Counted from the first letter of the stretch, positions 19,315 to 27,324 are shown. The stretch is 64,000 bases of DNA from Microbacterium sp. JZ31 (GCF_016805985.1 NZ_CP017661.1:2046001-2110000), one strand, 5' to 3'. Notes: generated from the letters alone by a model not told the origin. Made by a program: numbers and translations.

Positions 19315-20325
19315 TCAGGCGCGGCGCAGCTGCGTGGCGGCCGGGCAGTCGAACGGATCGCGCGCCGCGAGGCCGACGCGGTTGAGGTATTCGATCACGA
19401 TGCCGTAGGAGCGCCACAGCGTGGTCTCGGTGTACGGCACGCCGTGGCTGCGGCAGAAGTCGCGCACGATCTCGCGGGCCTGGGCGAGGTGCGGGCGCGG
19501 CATGTTCGGGAACAGGTGGTGCTCGACCTGGTAGTTCAGGCCTCCCATCAGCCACGTCGCCCACCAGCCGCCCGAGATGTTGCGGGACGTGCGCACCTGC
19601 TTGGAGAAGAAGTCGAGCTTGGCGTCGGGCGCGATCACGGGCATGCCCTTGTGGTTCGGCGCGAACGACGCGCCCATGTACACGCCGAACACCGCGAGCT
19701 GCACGCCCATGAACGCGAACGCCATGCCGAGCGGCAGCAGCAGGAACACGGGCACGATCACGACGGCGAGGCGCAGCGTGACGAGTCCGAGCTCCAGCCA
19801 CCGGCCCTTGACCGGTCCGCGCTGCAGCAGGTGCCGGATGCCCTGCCAGTGCAGGTTGAGGCCCTCGAGCGTGAGCAGCGGGAAGAACAGCCAGCCCTGC
19901 TTGCGCGTGATCAGTCGGCGCAGCCCGCGCGCCTGCGCGGCGTCGGCGTCGAGGAAGGAGATCGTGTCGACCTCGATGTCCGGGTCCTTGCCCACGCGGT
20001 TCGGATTGCCGTGATGACGCGTGTGCTTGCTGTCCCACCAGGCGTAGCTGATGCCGACGACGCCCGAGGCGAGGATCCGCGCGAGGCGCGCGTTCGCCGG
20101 ACCGCTGGAGAGGATCTGCCGGTGCGCCGCCTCGTGGGCGAGGAAGGCGACCTGGGTCATCACGATGCCGAGTGCGCCCGCCATGAGCAGCTGGGACCAG
20201 CTGTCGCCGAGCAGGATGAAGCCGGTCACGATGCCGCCCAGCGCGAGGGCCAGGACGGTGCCGACGAGGGCGTAGAACCAGCCCGTGCGGCGCAGCAGGC
20301 CGGTCTCCTTCACGACCTGCGACAC
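19315..20325 (-). CDS. Membrane fatty acid desaturase
   Basis: This is an acyl-lipid/acyl-CoA desaturase (FADS family) that introduces double bonds into fatty acyl chains at the membrane. The three histidine boxes are HEAAH (about residue 64), HTRHH (about 101) and QVEHH (about 266), in the expected spacing. Paired hydrophobic helices precede box 1 and follow box 2. The only standard start codon is GTG at 20325. However, the frame stays open upstream and reads DIRPAQLGPIRQTYSG, then TAEFPPLAKAYTQ, which resembles the N-terminus of actinobacterial homologues. The annotated start is therefore probably internal and the true start is unresolved. Confidence 0.85.
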   Translation of the reverse strand: MSQVVKETGLLRRTGWFYALVGTVLALALGGIVTGFILLGDSWSQLLMAGALGIVMTQVAFLAHEAAHRQILSSGPANARLARILASGVVGISYAWWDSKHTRHHGNPNRVGKDPDIEVDTISFLDADAAQARGLRRLITRKQGWLFFPLLTLEGLNLHWQGIRHLLQRGPVKGRWLELGLVTLRLAVVIVPVFLLLPLGMAFAFMGVQLAVFGVYMGASFAPNHKGMPVIAPDAKLDFFSKQVRTSRNISGGWWATWLMGGLNYQVEHHLFPNMPRPHLAQAREIVRDFCRSHGVPYTETTLWRSYGIVIEYLNRVGLAARDPFDCPAATQLRRA

Positions 20326-20583
20326 CTGCGTGTACGCCTTCGCGAGGGGCGGGAACTCCGCCGTGCCGGAATAGGTCTGGCGGATGGGGCCGAGCTGTGC
20401 GGGACGGATGTCCGTGCGCGTGGAGGAGATGTCGGGTACCTCAGTCGGTCGAGCGGCCGATGGCCTGGGGAAGCCAAAGGCGGGTCGCCGATCGCTGTGC
20501 GCAACGCTACACGGGGCCTCATGCGGCGGCGGGTATACGGAGCGGATCCACCAGGGAGACTCAGGCGGCGGTCAGTTGCGGCC

Positions 20584-20931
20584 TCACTCGGCGTCGATCA
20601 GCTCCAGCAGCTCCTTCGCCGCCTTGGCGATCTCGTCGTGGTCGTACTGGGCCGCGCGGGACTCCATGGAGATCACCGCGCAGCGGTGCACCTTGTCGTA
20701 GTCGCCGAACGGGAACTCGTACCGCGCCTTCGTCTCCTCGTTGGCGTCGGTGTCGATGCCGAGGTGCCAGTCGGCGTACTCGTCCCAGCCGTGCTCCTCC
20801 CGCCAGGCGGTCTCCTTCTTGGCCGCGAGGGCGTGCTCGCTCCAGTCGTCGCGCTCGTCGCGCACGACCCGGCCGTCCTTCACGAGCTTCTTCGCGTGGC
20901 GCAGCGCCTTGTCGTTCAGCTTCACCGTCAT
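20584..20931 (-). CDS. Conserved hypothetical protein
   Basis: The 115-residue charged protein begins MTVKLNDKALRHAKKLV behind a strong GGAGGA ribosome-binding site. It contains the conserved-looking block KARYEFPFGDYDKVHRCAVISMESRA followed by a helical C-terminus (HDEIAKAAKELLELID). I do not recognise a named family with certainty; the middle block looks like that of small unnamed proteins seen in several bacterial phyla. It has no signal peptide or membrane segment. It stands alone between the desaturase and the anti-sigma kinase. Confidence 0.75.
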   Translation of the reverse strand: MTVKLNDKALRHAKKLVKDGRVVRDERDDWSEHALAAKKETAWREEHGWDEYADWHLGIDTDANEETKARYEFPFGDYDKVHRCAVISMESRAAQYDHDEIAKAAKELLELIDAE

Positions 20932-21033
20932 GAGTCCTCCTCGTGTCGTGTCGCCGACCGGTCTACGCGAACGGACGTCCGCCCGCAGCGGCCTTGACGG
21001 ACGAGCGGGATTTGAGCATCCTCCGCGCCGCGC

Positions 21034-21459
21034 TCAAGCCTCCGTGAGGTGCCCCAGGTTGCGCACCATGCGCCAGCGGTTCCCCGCGGGCGTGCGCGAC
21101 CACTCGAGCTCGTCGAGCGCCGCCTGGGCGAGCAGAAGGCCGCGCCCGCCCTCGGCGTCCTCGCTGGGCATCTCGCCCTGCAGGTGCGGCTCGAACTCGT
21201 GCCCCGAGTCGACGAGCTCGGCGACGATCGCGTCGTCCGTCACGCGCACCTCGAACTGCCAGCGCACCTCGCCGGCCGGCCTGCCGTGCTCGACCACGTT
21301 GTTGGCGATCTCGATCACGGCCGTCTCGAAGAGCATGAGGTCCATGGGATCGAGACCATCGTGGTCGGCCCCCACGCGCTCCAGCAGCTGGTGCACGTGG
21401 TCGAGCTCGCCCGGCACCGCGAAGCCGGCGAGCGAATAGGTCTTGCCCTCACCACCCAC
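21034..21459 (-). CDS. RsbW-like anti-sigma factor / serine-protein kinase (HATPase)
   Basis: This is a 141-residue GHKL ATPase of the RsbW/SpoIIAB type, expected to bind and phosphorylate the STAS protein encoded just upstream and to sequester an alternative sigma factor. The N-box is seen in MLFETAVIEIANNVVEHG (Glu and Asn metal ligands). The G1 box is VDSGHEFEP and the G2-like motif GGRGLLLAQAALDELEW. The start is GTG at 21459, overlapping the STAS gene by 11 bp, after a GAGGAGG ribosome-binding site. The cognate sigma factor is not in the window unless it is FliA, which would be unusual. Confidence 0.85.
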   Translation of the reverse strand: MGGEGKTYSLAGFAVPGELDHVHQLLERVGADHDGLDPMDLMLFETAVIEIANNVVEHGRPAGEVRWQFEVRVTDDAIVAELVDSGHEFEPHLQGEMPSEDAEGGRGLLLAQAALDELEWSRTPAGNRWRMVRNLGHLTEA

Positions 21460-21781
21460 GCGAGGCCTCCTCGACCGTGCCGAACGGGGACAGGATGCGG
21501 TCGAGGTTCGTCAGCTTCAGGACCGCCTTCACCTGTTCGCCCGGGCCGGCGATCCGCACGTCGCCCCCGGCCTGGCGCGCGGCCTTGAGCCCGCCGATCA
21601 GCGCGCCGAGACCCGACGAGTCGACGAAGCCGACCTCGGCGAGGTCCACGACGATCCGTGAACGCCCCTGGCGCACCAGCTCGTCGATGCGCGCCTTGAG
21701 CGGCGGGGCGGCGACGAGGTTGAGCTTCCCCTGGGGTGACAGCACCGTGTAGCTGTCCGCGGTCGTCTCCTCGAACTCCAT
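21449..21781 (-). CDS. STAS-domain anti-anti-sigma factor
   Basis: This is a 110-residue single-domain STAS protein of the RsbV/SpoIIAA type. The phosphorylatable serine lies in the motif FVDSSGLGALIGGLKAAR (Ser pair at about residues 54-55). The N-terminus YTVLSPQGKLNLVAAPPLKA is the usual beta-strand/helix start. Unphosphorylated, such proteins bind the partner kinase and free a sigma factor. It overlaps the kinase gene at 21034-21459, so the two form a partner-switching pair. Its promoter must lie in the 179-bp gap before fliW. Confidence 0.88.
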   Translation of the reverse strand: MEFEETTADSYTVLSPQGKLNLVAAPPLKARIDELVRQGRSRIVVDLAEVGFVDSSGLGALIGGLKAARQAGGDVRIAGPGEQVKAVLKLTNLDRILSPFGTVEEASRGW

Positions 21782-21960
21782 CAGATCTCCTGCTCGTTGC
21801 GGTCGTGCGCGTCTCGTGATGCGTCGACATCACGTGCGCCGACCTCTCGCGGCGCCGCGGAGATCACGATCGACACGTGGGCTCCTGGACGACCCGGACG
21901 TTGCCACCATAGCGAGGTGCACCCGTCCTGCCTCGCCGGCGGGTCGACAGGCCGGGTGCC

Positions 21961-22332
21961 TCAGCCGAGCGGCGCGCGGACCGGGTAGTCCTGGCCATCG
22001 AGGATCACCTGCGCGGCCGCGCCCGTGGCGGTGTTGATGACGACGGGTGCGAGCAGGTTGACGTGGACGCCGTCTGTGCCGGGATTGGCGACGACCAGCA
22101 GCAGGGCGTCATCCGGCTCGGCGAGCGCAAGCTGCGCGGCCTGCTCGTCCGTGAGCTCGGGCGCATAGTCCGCGAGCACCGTGCGCGGGTCGACGAGGAA
22201 CAGCCGCAGGCCGGCGTCCTCGCGTGCGGCGAGGGCGAACAGCCCCTCGGCGCCGTCGACGGGCGACAACTCGAAGTCGGTGTGCGGGGCGAGACCGGGC
22301 GGCGGGGCGACGAAGGCGAGGGCCGCGCTCAC
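21961..22332 (-). CDS. fliW: Flagellar assembly factor FliW
   Basis: FliW binds flagellin and, when free, CsrA, which relieves CsrA repression of flagellin translation. The 123-residue protein matches in FELSPVDGAEGLFALAA, LFLVDPRTVLADYAPEL and the C-terminal LLAPVVINTATGAAAQVIL. The start is GTG at 22332, overlapping the flgL stop as GTGA, so it is the last gene of flgN-flgK-flgL-fliW. CsrA is encoded at the far end of the flagellar cluster (53511), and the flagellin leader at 26405-26446 has matching target motifs. Confidence 0.92.
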   Translation of the reverse strand: MSAALAFVAPPPGLAPHTDFELSPVDGAEGLFALAAREDAGLRLFLVDPRTVLADYAPELTDEQAAQLALAEPDDALLLVVANPGTDGVHVNLLAPVVINTATGAAAQVILDGQDYPVRAPLG

Positions 22333-23225
22333 GACAGGAAGTCCATGAGGGTCGGCTGCAGCACGCGGCTCGTCACCTGCAGGGCGGAGCGGTACACGAG
22401 CTCCTGAGCCTGCAGCTGCACGAGCACCTCGACGGAGTCGACGTCCTCGACCGCCGCACGACGGGTCTCGAGCGAGACGGACGTGTCCACGGCGACCTCC
22501 TTCGCGCGCTCGATCTGCGCCTGACGGGCGCCGACCGCGCCCTGGGCACTGAGCATAGCGCTGAGGCGCTCGTCGATCCCCTCCACGTGCGAGCCCACGT
22601 TCGTGCCCGCGCGCAGGTCGGCGACGATGTCGTCGATCAGGGCGAAGACCGACTCGTCACCCTCTCCGAACACCGCGGCGCCATCCGCGTCGACGCGCAC
22701 CGTCACGCCGTCGGACAGCCGCCGCTCGACCGATGAGCCGGGCGTGCCGCTGAACTCGTAGCCGCCCGCCCCGTCGGGACGGAACGCGTAGCCGGCGTCG
22801 GAGGTGGCGGCGAACACCGATCGCCCCAGCAGACTCGTGTTGGCCTTGCTGAGCAGCTCCTCGCGGATGCCCTCCAGCTCGACCGCGATCGCCTCCTTCG
22901 CCGTGGCGTCGAGGGCTCCGTCGTTCGCGCCCTGCAGCGTGAGCGCACGCACGCGCTGCAGCAGCGACGTGCTGTCGCCGATCGCAGCGTCGACGGTGCT
23001 GACCCAGGCGAGGCCGTCGTCGATGTTGCGCGCGTACTGCGCGTTGCGCGTCTGCTCGGCATGCAGGCCGAGGGTCTGCGCCGCCGCCGACGGGTTGTCC
23101 GACGGTGCGAGGAACGCGCGCTGCGACGTCGCCTGCTCCTGCAGGCGCGCGAGCTCGGTGAGGTTGGTCTGGAGATGACGCAGCGACGCCTGCGTCATTG
23201 TCTGCGCGGTGACGCGGGAGATCAT
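22329..23225 (-). CDS. flgL: Flagellar hook-associated protein 3 FlgL
   Basis: This hook-filament junction protein has 298 residues. It has the flagellin-like N-terminal coiled coil (MISRVTAQTMTQASLRHLQT) and a C-terminal helix (EVLVQLQAQELVYRSALQVT). The short central region (about residues 145-190) forms the exposed domain. It follows flgK after 43 bp with a GAAGGGA ribosome-binding site and overlaps fliW. The FlgK-FlgL order and size are typical. Confidence 0.93.
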   Translation of the reverse strand: MISRVTAQTMTQASLRHLQTNLTELARLQEQATSQRAFLAPSDNPSAAAQTLGLHAEQTRNAQYARNIDDGLAWVSTVDAAIGDSTSLLQRVRALTLQGANDGALDATAKEAIAVELEGIREELLSKANTSLLGRSVFAATSDAGYAFRPDGAGGYEFSGTPGSSVERRLSDGVTVRVDADGAAVFGEGDESVFALIDDIVADLRAGTNVGSHVEGIDERLSAMLSAQGAVGARQAQIERAKEVAVDTSVSLETRRAAVEDVDSVEVLVQLQAQELVYRSALQVTSRVLQPTLMDFLS

Positions 23226-23268
23226 GCGGATCCCTTCTTTCGAGAGGCGGACGGTTCCGGGTGGGGCA

Positions 23269-24678
23269 TCAGCGGCCCACGACCCCGGTGCGGTTGATGA
23301 GGACGTCCAGCGCCTCGTCCACGGCGGTCAGGACGCGCGCGGCGGCCTGGTACGCGGTCTGGTACGTGAGGAGGTTGATCGTCTCCTCGTCGCCGTCCAC
23401 GCCGGCGACCGACTGCTGGGCGGCGACGCTGGTCACAGCGGCGACCTCCGCGACGTTCGCGCGCTGCGTGTCGCCCGAGGCTGCGACGCCGAAGGACGTG
23501 ACGAAATCGGCCCAGACCGTGTCGGGCGATCCGGCCCCCTCGCCGATCTGCGAGATCGCATCGGCGTTCGATGCGTCGTACGCGCCCGCTCCCAGGGCGG
23601 CGAGCGCGAGCTCCCGCCCGTTGGTCGGCACGACCCCCAGGCCGAGCGCGGCCGGGCCGTCGGGCGCGAGCGAGAAGAAGTCGCCGCCCGGCTGTCCGTC
23701 GGCGGTGACGCCGGCACGGTGCTGCGCGTTGACGCGCTCCGCCAGCTCGGTCGCGACGCTGTTGTAGGTCTCGGCGAGCCGCGCGAGCGTCCCGCCCTCG
23801 TCCGCCGGGGCGAGCACCGACAGCGTGCCGCCCAGTTCACCGCCGGGCGAGGTGAGCGGCACGTCGGGACGGTGCGCCCACGCGACGGTGACCGGCCGCC
23901 CTTCGGCGATGTCCGTCGGACCGCTTGCGACGAGGTGGCGCGCCTCGGTGCCCGAGACCAGGGCGTTCCCGTCCACGCGCACGGTCATCGTGCCGTCGGT
24001 CTCCACGGTCGCCTGCGCGCCCGCGCTCCGCGCGAGCCGCTCGACGAGCACCCCGCGCCGGTCGATCAGCTCGTTGGCGGAGCGTCCCGACGCCAGGGCG
24101 TCGCGGATCTCGCGGTTCAGCGCGGCGACCTGGTCGGCGGCGGTGTTGATCTCGGTCACCGTGCGGTCGACGCCCGTCCGCAGATCGCTCCATTGACCGC
24201 TCGCCGCCTGATAGCCGGCCGCCAGCCGGCCCGCGAGCACCTCGGCGCTGTTGAGCACGACCGCGGCGGCGGCCTCCTCATCGGGGGTGTTGGACAGGTC
24301 CTGCCACCCCGCCCAGAACTGCGACATCGCGTGCGCGAGGCCGGCCTTGGTGGGCTCGGCCATCGCGGCCTCCGCCGTGCGCGCCGCTTCGGCCCGGACT
24401 GTCCAGAAGCCGGATGCGCCGAGCGCGTCTCGCACGCGGGCGTCGAGCACCGCGTCGCCGAGCCTCGTGATGCCGTCGACGCTGACGCCCTGGCCCGGCA
24501 CGACGCCCATGCTGAATCGGCCCGCCTGGGCCACGGCCGCGACGGCGGAGGTCTCGAGACGCTGCCGGGTGTAGCCGGCCGTGGTCTGGTTGGCGATGTT
24601 CTGCCCCGTCACGTCGATGCCGCGGCGGGCCGCGGCGAGCGCGGAGGCCGCGGTGTTCAGTCCAGTGAAAGTCGACAT
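23269..24678 (-). CDS. flgK: Flagellar hook-associated protein 1 FlgK
   Basis: This is the first hook-filament junction protein, at the hook tip. The 469-residue protein begins MSTFTGLNTAASALAAARR with the rod/hook-type motif GIDVTGQNIANQTTAGYTRQ. It ends with the conserved segment EETINLLTYQTAYQAAARVL and VDEALDVLINRTGVVGR, typical of FlgK. It lies 53 bp after flgN, its export chaperone, and 43 bp before flgL. Transcription is predicted from the FliA-type promoter at 25272-25298. Confidence 0.95.
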   Translation of the reverse strand: MSTFTGLNTAASALAAARRGIDVTGQNIANQTTAGYTRQRLETSAVAAVAQAGRFSMGVVPGQGVSVDGITRLGDAVLDARVRDALGASGFWTVRAEAARTAEAAMAEPTKAGLAHAMSQFWAGWQDLSNTPDEEAAAAVVLNSAEVLAGRLAAGYQAASGQWSDLRTGVDRTVTEINTAADQVAALNREIRDALASGRSANELIDRRGVLVERLARSAGAQATVETDGTMTVRVDGNALVSGTEARHLVASGPTDIAEGRPVTVAWAHRPDVPLTSPGGELGGTLSVLAPADEGGTLARLAETYNSVATELAERVNAQHRAGVTADGQPGGDFFSLAPDGPAALGLGVVPTNGRELALAALGAGAYDASNADAISQIGEGAGSPDTVWADFVTSFGVAASGDTQRANVAEVAAVTSVAAQQSVAGVDGDEETINLLTYQTAYQAAARVLTAVDEALDVLINRTGVVGR

Positions 24679-24731
24679 GTCTCTCCGTGGGGTTCAGCGG
24701 GGTGCGGGTCGGACGGCTCGGCGGGGCAGGG

Positions 24732-25217
24732 TCAGAGGTCGGTGTCGAGGAGGCGGGGGGCCGTCTCGCCGCTCGCGACGGCGCCGCCGGCGTCGTACTC
24801 GCCCGTGCGCACACCGAGTCCGGCGACGGCCTCCTGCGTCGCGCGGACCGCGGCGCGCAGCTGCAGCTCGTTCGCGTCGCGCAGCTGCTCGATCTCCGCG
24901 GTCAGCTCGGTCATGGCCCGCAGGTGCTCGCTGAAGACCTCGCGCCACGCATCTGTCGGTGCGTGCTCGAGCAGCTCGCGCAGCGTGGCGTCCTCGGGTG
25001 CGCCCCACTCGTCGGCCACCGCCGTGACCTCGACCGCGCGGCCCAGCCCGGTCTGCCGCATCCGGTCGAGCACCTGTTCGACCTCGCGCGTGGCGAAGTG
25101 GATCCAGCGCGACTTGCCCGCCGCGAGCAGCAGCTGCTGCTCCTCCAGCTTGAACAGCAGCATCTCCAGCAGTTCGCGCTCCCGCCACAGGTGCAGCGAA
25201 AGCTCATTGGCTCCCAT
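24732..25217 (-). CDS. flgN: Flagellar export chaperone FlgN
   Basis: This 161-residue helical protein is the predicted export chaperone for the hook-associated proteins FlgK and FlgL. It is largely coiled coil (LWRERELLEMLLFKLEEQQLLL at the N-terminus). It shows the FlgN-family sequence trend and is first in the flgN-flgK-flgL-fliW operon. The ATG at 25217 (MGANELSLHL) lies 54 bp downstream of the FliA-type -10 box. A slightly longer frame upstream would cross the promoter and is rejected. Confidence 0.85.
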   Translation of the reverse strand: MGANELSLHLWRERELLEMLLFKLEEQQLLLAAGKSRWIHFATREVEQVLDRMRQTGLGRAVEVTAVADEWGAPEDATLRELLEHAPTDAWREVFSEHLRAMTELTAEIEQLRDANELQLRAAVRATQEAVAGLGVRTGEYDAGGAVASGETAPRLLDTDL

Positions 25218-25271
25218 ATCCTCGGCCCTATCTCCCCCATCAGCGACACGCCCTCGTCGCGTCACGAGCCA

Positions 25272-25298
25272 CTATCGGCGGCTATGGCGGTACCGTAA
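25272..25298 (-). promoter_or_regulatory. FliA (sigma-28) promoter of flgN-flgK-flgL-fliW
   Basis: Read on the minus strand, the sequence is TTAC-N16-CCGATAG. It is one of six sites in the window with exactly the same spacing and -10 sequence (up to one T/C change). The start codon of flgN lies 54 bp downstream. Confidence 0.85.
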
Positions 25299-25309
25299 CG
25301 AGCGTTCAC

Positions 25310-25323
25310 GGGGAGTGCTCCCC
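25310..25323. promoter_or_regulatory. Palindrome GGGGAGTGCTCCCC in the flgN-fliA intergenic region
   Basis: This 14-bp inverted repeat (GGGGAG-TG-CTCCCC) lies upstream of the flgN promoter and upstream of fliA. It may be a binding site for a flagellar regulator or a short hairpin. No direct assignment is possible. Confidence 0.45.
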
Positions 25324-25361
25324 ATATGTCCCACAGGACGAATCCGACGACAATGGGAAGT

Positions 25362-25392
25362 TTTGATTGTGGCTCGCCGAGCAATCAAATAT
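25362..25392 (+). promoter_or_regulatory. Candidate fliA promoter overlapped by an inverted repeat
   Basis: TTGATT (25363-25368) and AAATAT (25387-25392) form a plausible vegetative promoter with an 18-bp spacer, in the only AT-rich stretch of the area. The perfect inverted repeat TTTGATTG / CAATCAAA (25362-25369 and 25382-25389) covers both boxes, an ideal position for a repressor or activator. A second repeat, TCAGGG-N6-CCCTGA, follows at 25401-25418. Confidence 0.5.
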
Positions 25393-25496
25393 CTTTCCAA
25401 TCAGGGCACCGTCCCTGATCGCGGATCTCGATCCGCACGCCTTCCCCCGGAGGCACGCACGACCCCGCCCGACCCCCTAGAGAGCGGCCGCAGAAC

Positions 25497-26303
25497 ATGA
25501 CACGTGCTGAGCGTAATCGTCTCATTGTGGAGAACCTGCCCCTGGTCGGCTTCCTGGCGGCAGAGCTCAGCGCGCGAGCAACCCACATCCCCCGGGAGGA
25601 GCTCGCGGCCGCCGGGGCGCTCGCGCTCGTCACCGCCGCCGACGCCTTCGATCCTGAGCTCGGCGTGCCGTTCGGTGCGTACGCGCGCCGGCGGATCCTC
25701 GGCGCCTTCGCCGACGAGATGCGGGCGATGGACTGGGCGTCGCGCGGCATCCGGCGGCGCATCAAGGAGACGCTAGCCGTACGGGACACGCTGGCCGCCG
25801 GTCTCGGCCGCACGCCGACGGTCGGCGAGATCGCGGCCACCATGGGAGTCGACGCCGCCTCGGTCGCGGAGTCGCTCGCCGACGCCGACCGGACGGTCCT
25901 CACGCTCGAGGACCCTGCCGTGCACCTCGTCTCCTCCGACCTCCCGCTGCCCGACGAGGCCGCGACCCTGACGGAGCGGCGAGAGGTGCTGCACCGGGCC
26001 CTGGAGGCGCTGCCCGACCGGATGCGCCTGATCGTCACGGCCGTCTACTTCGAGGACCGCGCCGTGAAGGACATCGCCGAGGAGCTCGGCGTCTCGCACT
26101 CCGCGGTGTCGCAGCAGCGGGCCGAGGGGCTGCGGCTGCTGCGCGACGCGCTCGACCGCTACTTCGCCGAGGAGCCGGGCCAGACGCCGGCACCCACCTC
26201 GCGGGTGTCCGAGTCGGCGCGCGAGGCGTACTTCACGCGGATCGCCGCGGGCGGCGGGCGCCGTCTGGCGAACGCGCTGCTCAAGAACGCCGCCGCGCTG
26301 TAG
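25497..26303 (+). CDS. fliA: Flagellar sigma factor FliA (sigma-28)
   Basis: This RNA polymerase sigma factor for late flagellar genes has 268 residues. Region 2 contains FGAYARRRILGAFADEMRAMDW. Region 3 follows (RRIKETLAVRDTLAAGLGRT, PTVGEIAATMGV). Region 4 has the -35-binding helix-turn-helix (VKDIAEELGVSHSAVSQQRAEGLRLL). It is divergent from the flgN operon and directly upstream of flagellin, separated from it by a strong terminator. Six promoters in the window with TNAC-N16-CCGA(T/C)AG are its likely targets. Its own upstream region lacks that motif and instead has a possible vegetative promoter with palindromes. No FlgM anti-sigma gene is seen. Confidence 0.92.
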   Translation: MTRAERNRLIVENLPLVGFLAAELSARATHIPREELAAAGALALVTAADAFDPELGVPFGAYARRRILGAFADEMRAMDWASRGIRRRIKETLAVRDTLAAGLGRTPTVGEIAATMGVDAASVAESLADADRTVLTLEDPAVHLVSSDLPLPDEAATLTERREVLHRALEALPDRMRLIVTAVYFEDRAVKDIAEELGVSHSAVSQQRAEGLRLLRDALDRYFAEEPGQTPAPTSRVSESAREAYFTRIAAGGGRRLANALLKNAAAL

Positions 26304-26320
26304 CCGCCCCGCCACGCCCA

Positions 26321-26360
26321 GGGGCCGGATCTCGCTCGTCGAGATCCGGCCCCTTTCTTG
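26321..26360 (+). terminator. Intrinsic terminator after fliA
   Basis: A perfect 14-bp stem (GGGGCCGGATCTCG / CGAGATCCGGCCCC) with a 5-nt loop is followed by TTTCTT. This is the clearest intrinsic terminator in the window and isolates fliA from the flagellin gene. Confidence 0.9.
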
Positions 26361-26370
26361 CGCCCGTCTC

Positions 26371-26397
26371 TTACCTGCGGCGAGGTGCTGCCGATAG
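26371..26397 (+). promoter_or_regulatory. FliA (sigma-28) promoter of the flagellin gene
   Basis: The sequence is TTAC (26371-26374), 16 bp, CCGATAG (26391-26397). The predicted start of transcription is near 26404-26406, giving a leader of about 50 nt that begins with a hairpin. Confidence 0.88.
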
Positions 26398-26404
26398 GTC
26401 TGTT

Positions 26405-26446
26405 CGGAGCTCACGGACGGGCTCCGCAACACCACCCAGTCACGGA
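26405..26446 (+). promoter_or_regulatory. Putative CsrA-binding leader of flagellin mRNA
   Basis: A hairpin (CGGAGC / GCTCCG, 26405-26426) at the 5' end of the predicted transcript presents CACGGA in its 10-nt loop. A second CACGGA (26441-26446) is part of the flagellin ribosome-binding site CACGGAGGAAAA. CsrA recognises A(N)GGA motifs, best in hairpin loops. Two sites, one over the ribosome-binding site, reproduce the layout known from Bacillus hag. Confidence 0.7.
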
Positions 26447-26454
26447 GGAAAACC

Positions 26455-27324
26455 ATGGGTATGCAGATCAACACCAACGTGTCGGCGCTCAACGCCTACC
26501 GCAACCTGTCGTCGACGCAGAACGACCTGTCGAAGTCGCTCGAGAAGCTCTCAAGCGGTCTCCGCATCAACCGCGCCGCCGACGACGCGGCCGGCCTCGC
26601 GATCTCCGAGGGCCTGCGCGCGCAGGTCAACGGCCTGAACGTGGCCGCTCGCAACGCCCAGGACGGCATCTCGGTCATCCAGACCGCGGAAGGCGCCCTG
26701 ACCGAGGTGCACTCCATCCTGCAGCGCATGCGCGACCTGGCGGTGCAGGGCTCGAACGACTCGAACAACGCGGACTCGCGCGCCGCCATCAAGGCGGAGG
26801 CGGACCAGCTGGGCGCCGAGCTGTCGCGCATCTCGGAGTCGACCAACTTCAACGGGATCAACCTGTTCCAGGCCGCTGCCGACGCCCCCGCCGCACTGAC
26901 CTTCCAGGTCGGCGCGGACGGAGACGCCGCCTCGGCGGTCTCGGTGAACATGATCGACCTCGGCGCGGCGCTGACCGGCGTCGTCACGCTGGCCGACGGC
27001 ACTCTGGCGACGGCGGCCGACGGATTCGACGTCACCGACAGCGACACCGCGCAGGCGACGATCGAGGCGCTCGACACGGCCATCACCGCCGTGTCCGAGG
27101 GACGCTCGGAGCTCGGTGCGTCGCAGAACCGCCTCGAGTCGACGATCAACTCGCTGCAGATCTCGTCGGAGAACCTGGCTGCGGCCGAGAGCCGCATCCG
27201 CGACACCGACATGGCGGCGGAGATGGTCAAGTACACGGCGGCGAACATCCTGTCGCAGGCCGGCACCGCCATGCTCGCGCAGGCGAACCAGTCGACGCAG
27301 GGCGTGCTCCAGCTCCTGCGCTGA
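26455..27324 (+). CDS. fliC: Flagellin
   Basis: This is the filament subunit. The 289-residue protein has the canonical N-terminal D0/D1 domain (MGMQINTNVSALNAYRNL, KLSSGLRINRAADDAAGLAI) and C-terminal D1/D0 domain (AAESRIRDTDMAAEMVKYTA to QANQSTQGVLQLLR). The central variable region (about residues 145-195) is very short, so the filament has no large surface domain. It is a single gene: a terminator lies upstream, a FliA promoter 57 bp before the ATG, and a strong GGAGGAAAA ribosome-binding site overlaps a putative CsrA target. Confidence 0.97.
   Translation: MGMQINTNVSALNAYRNLSSTQNDLSKSLEKLSSGLRINRAADDAAGLAISEGLRAQVNGLNVAARNAQDGISVIQTAEGALTEVHSILQRMRDLAVQGSNDSNNADSRAAIKAEADQLGAELSRISESTNFNGINLFQAAADAPAALTFQVGADGDAASAVSVNMIDLGAALTGVVTLADGTLATAADGFDVTDSDTAQATIEALDTAITAVSEGRSELGASQNRLESTINSLQISSENLAAAESRIRDTDMAAEMVKYTAANILSQAGTAMLAQANQSTQGVLQLLR

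Noticed and set aside
25385..26038. Minus-strand open frame across fliA
   Set aside because: It is antisense to the sigma factor and rich in Ser/Arg/Ala; no domain is recognisable.
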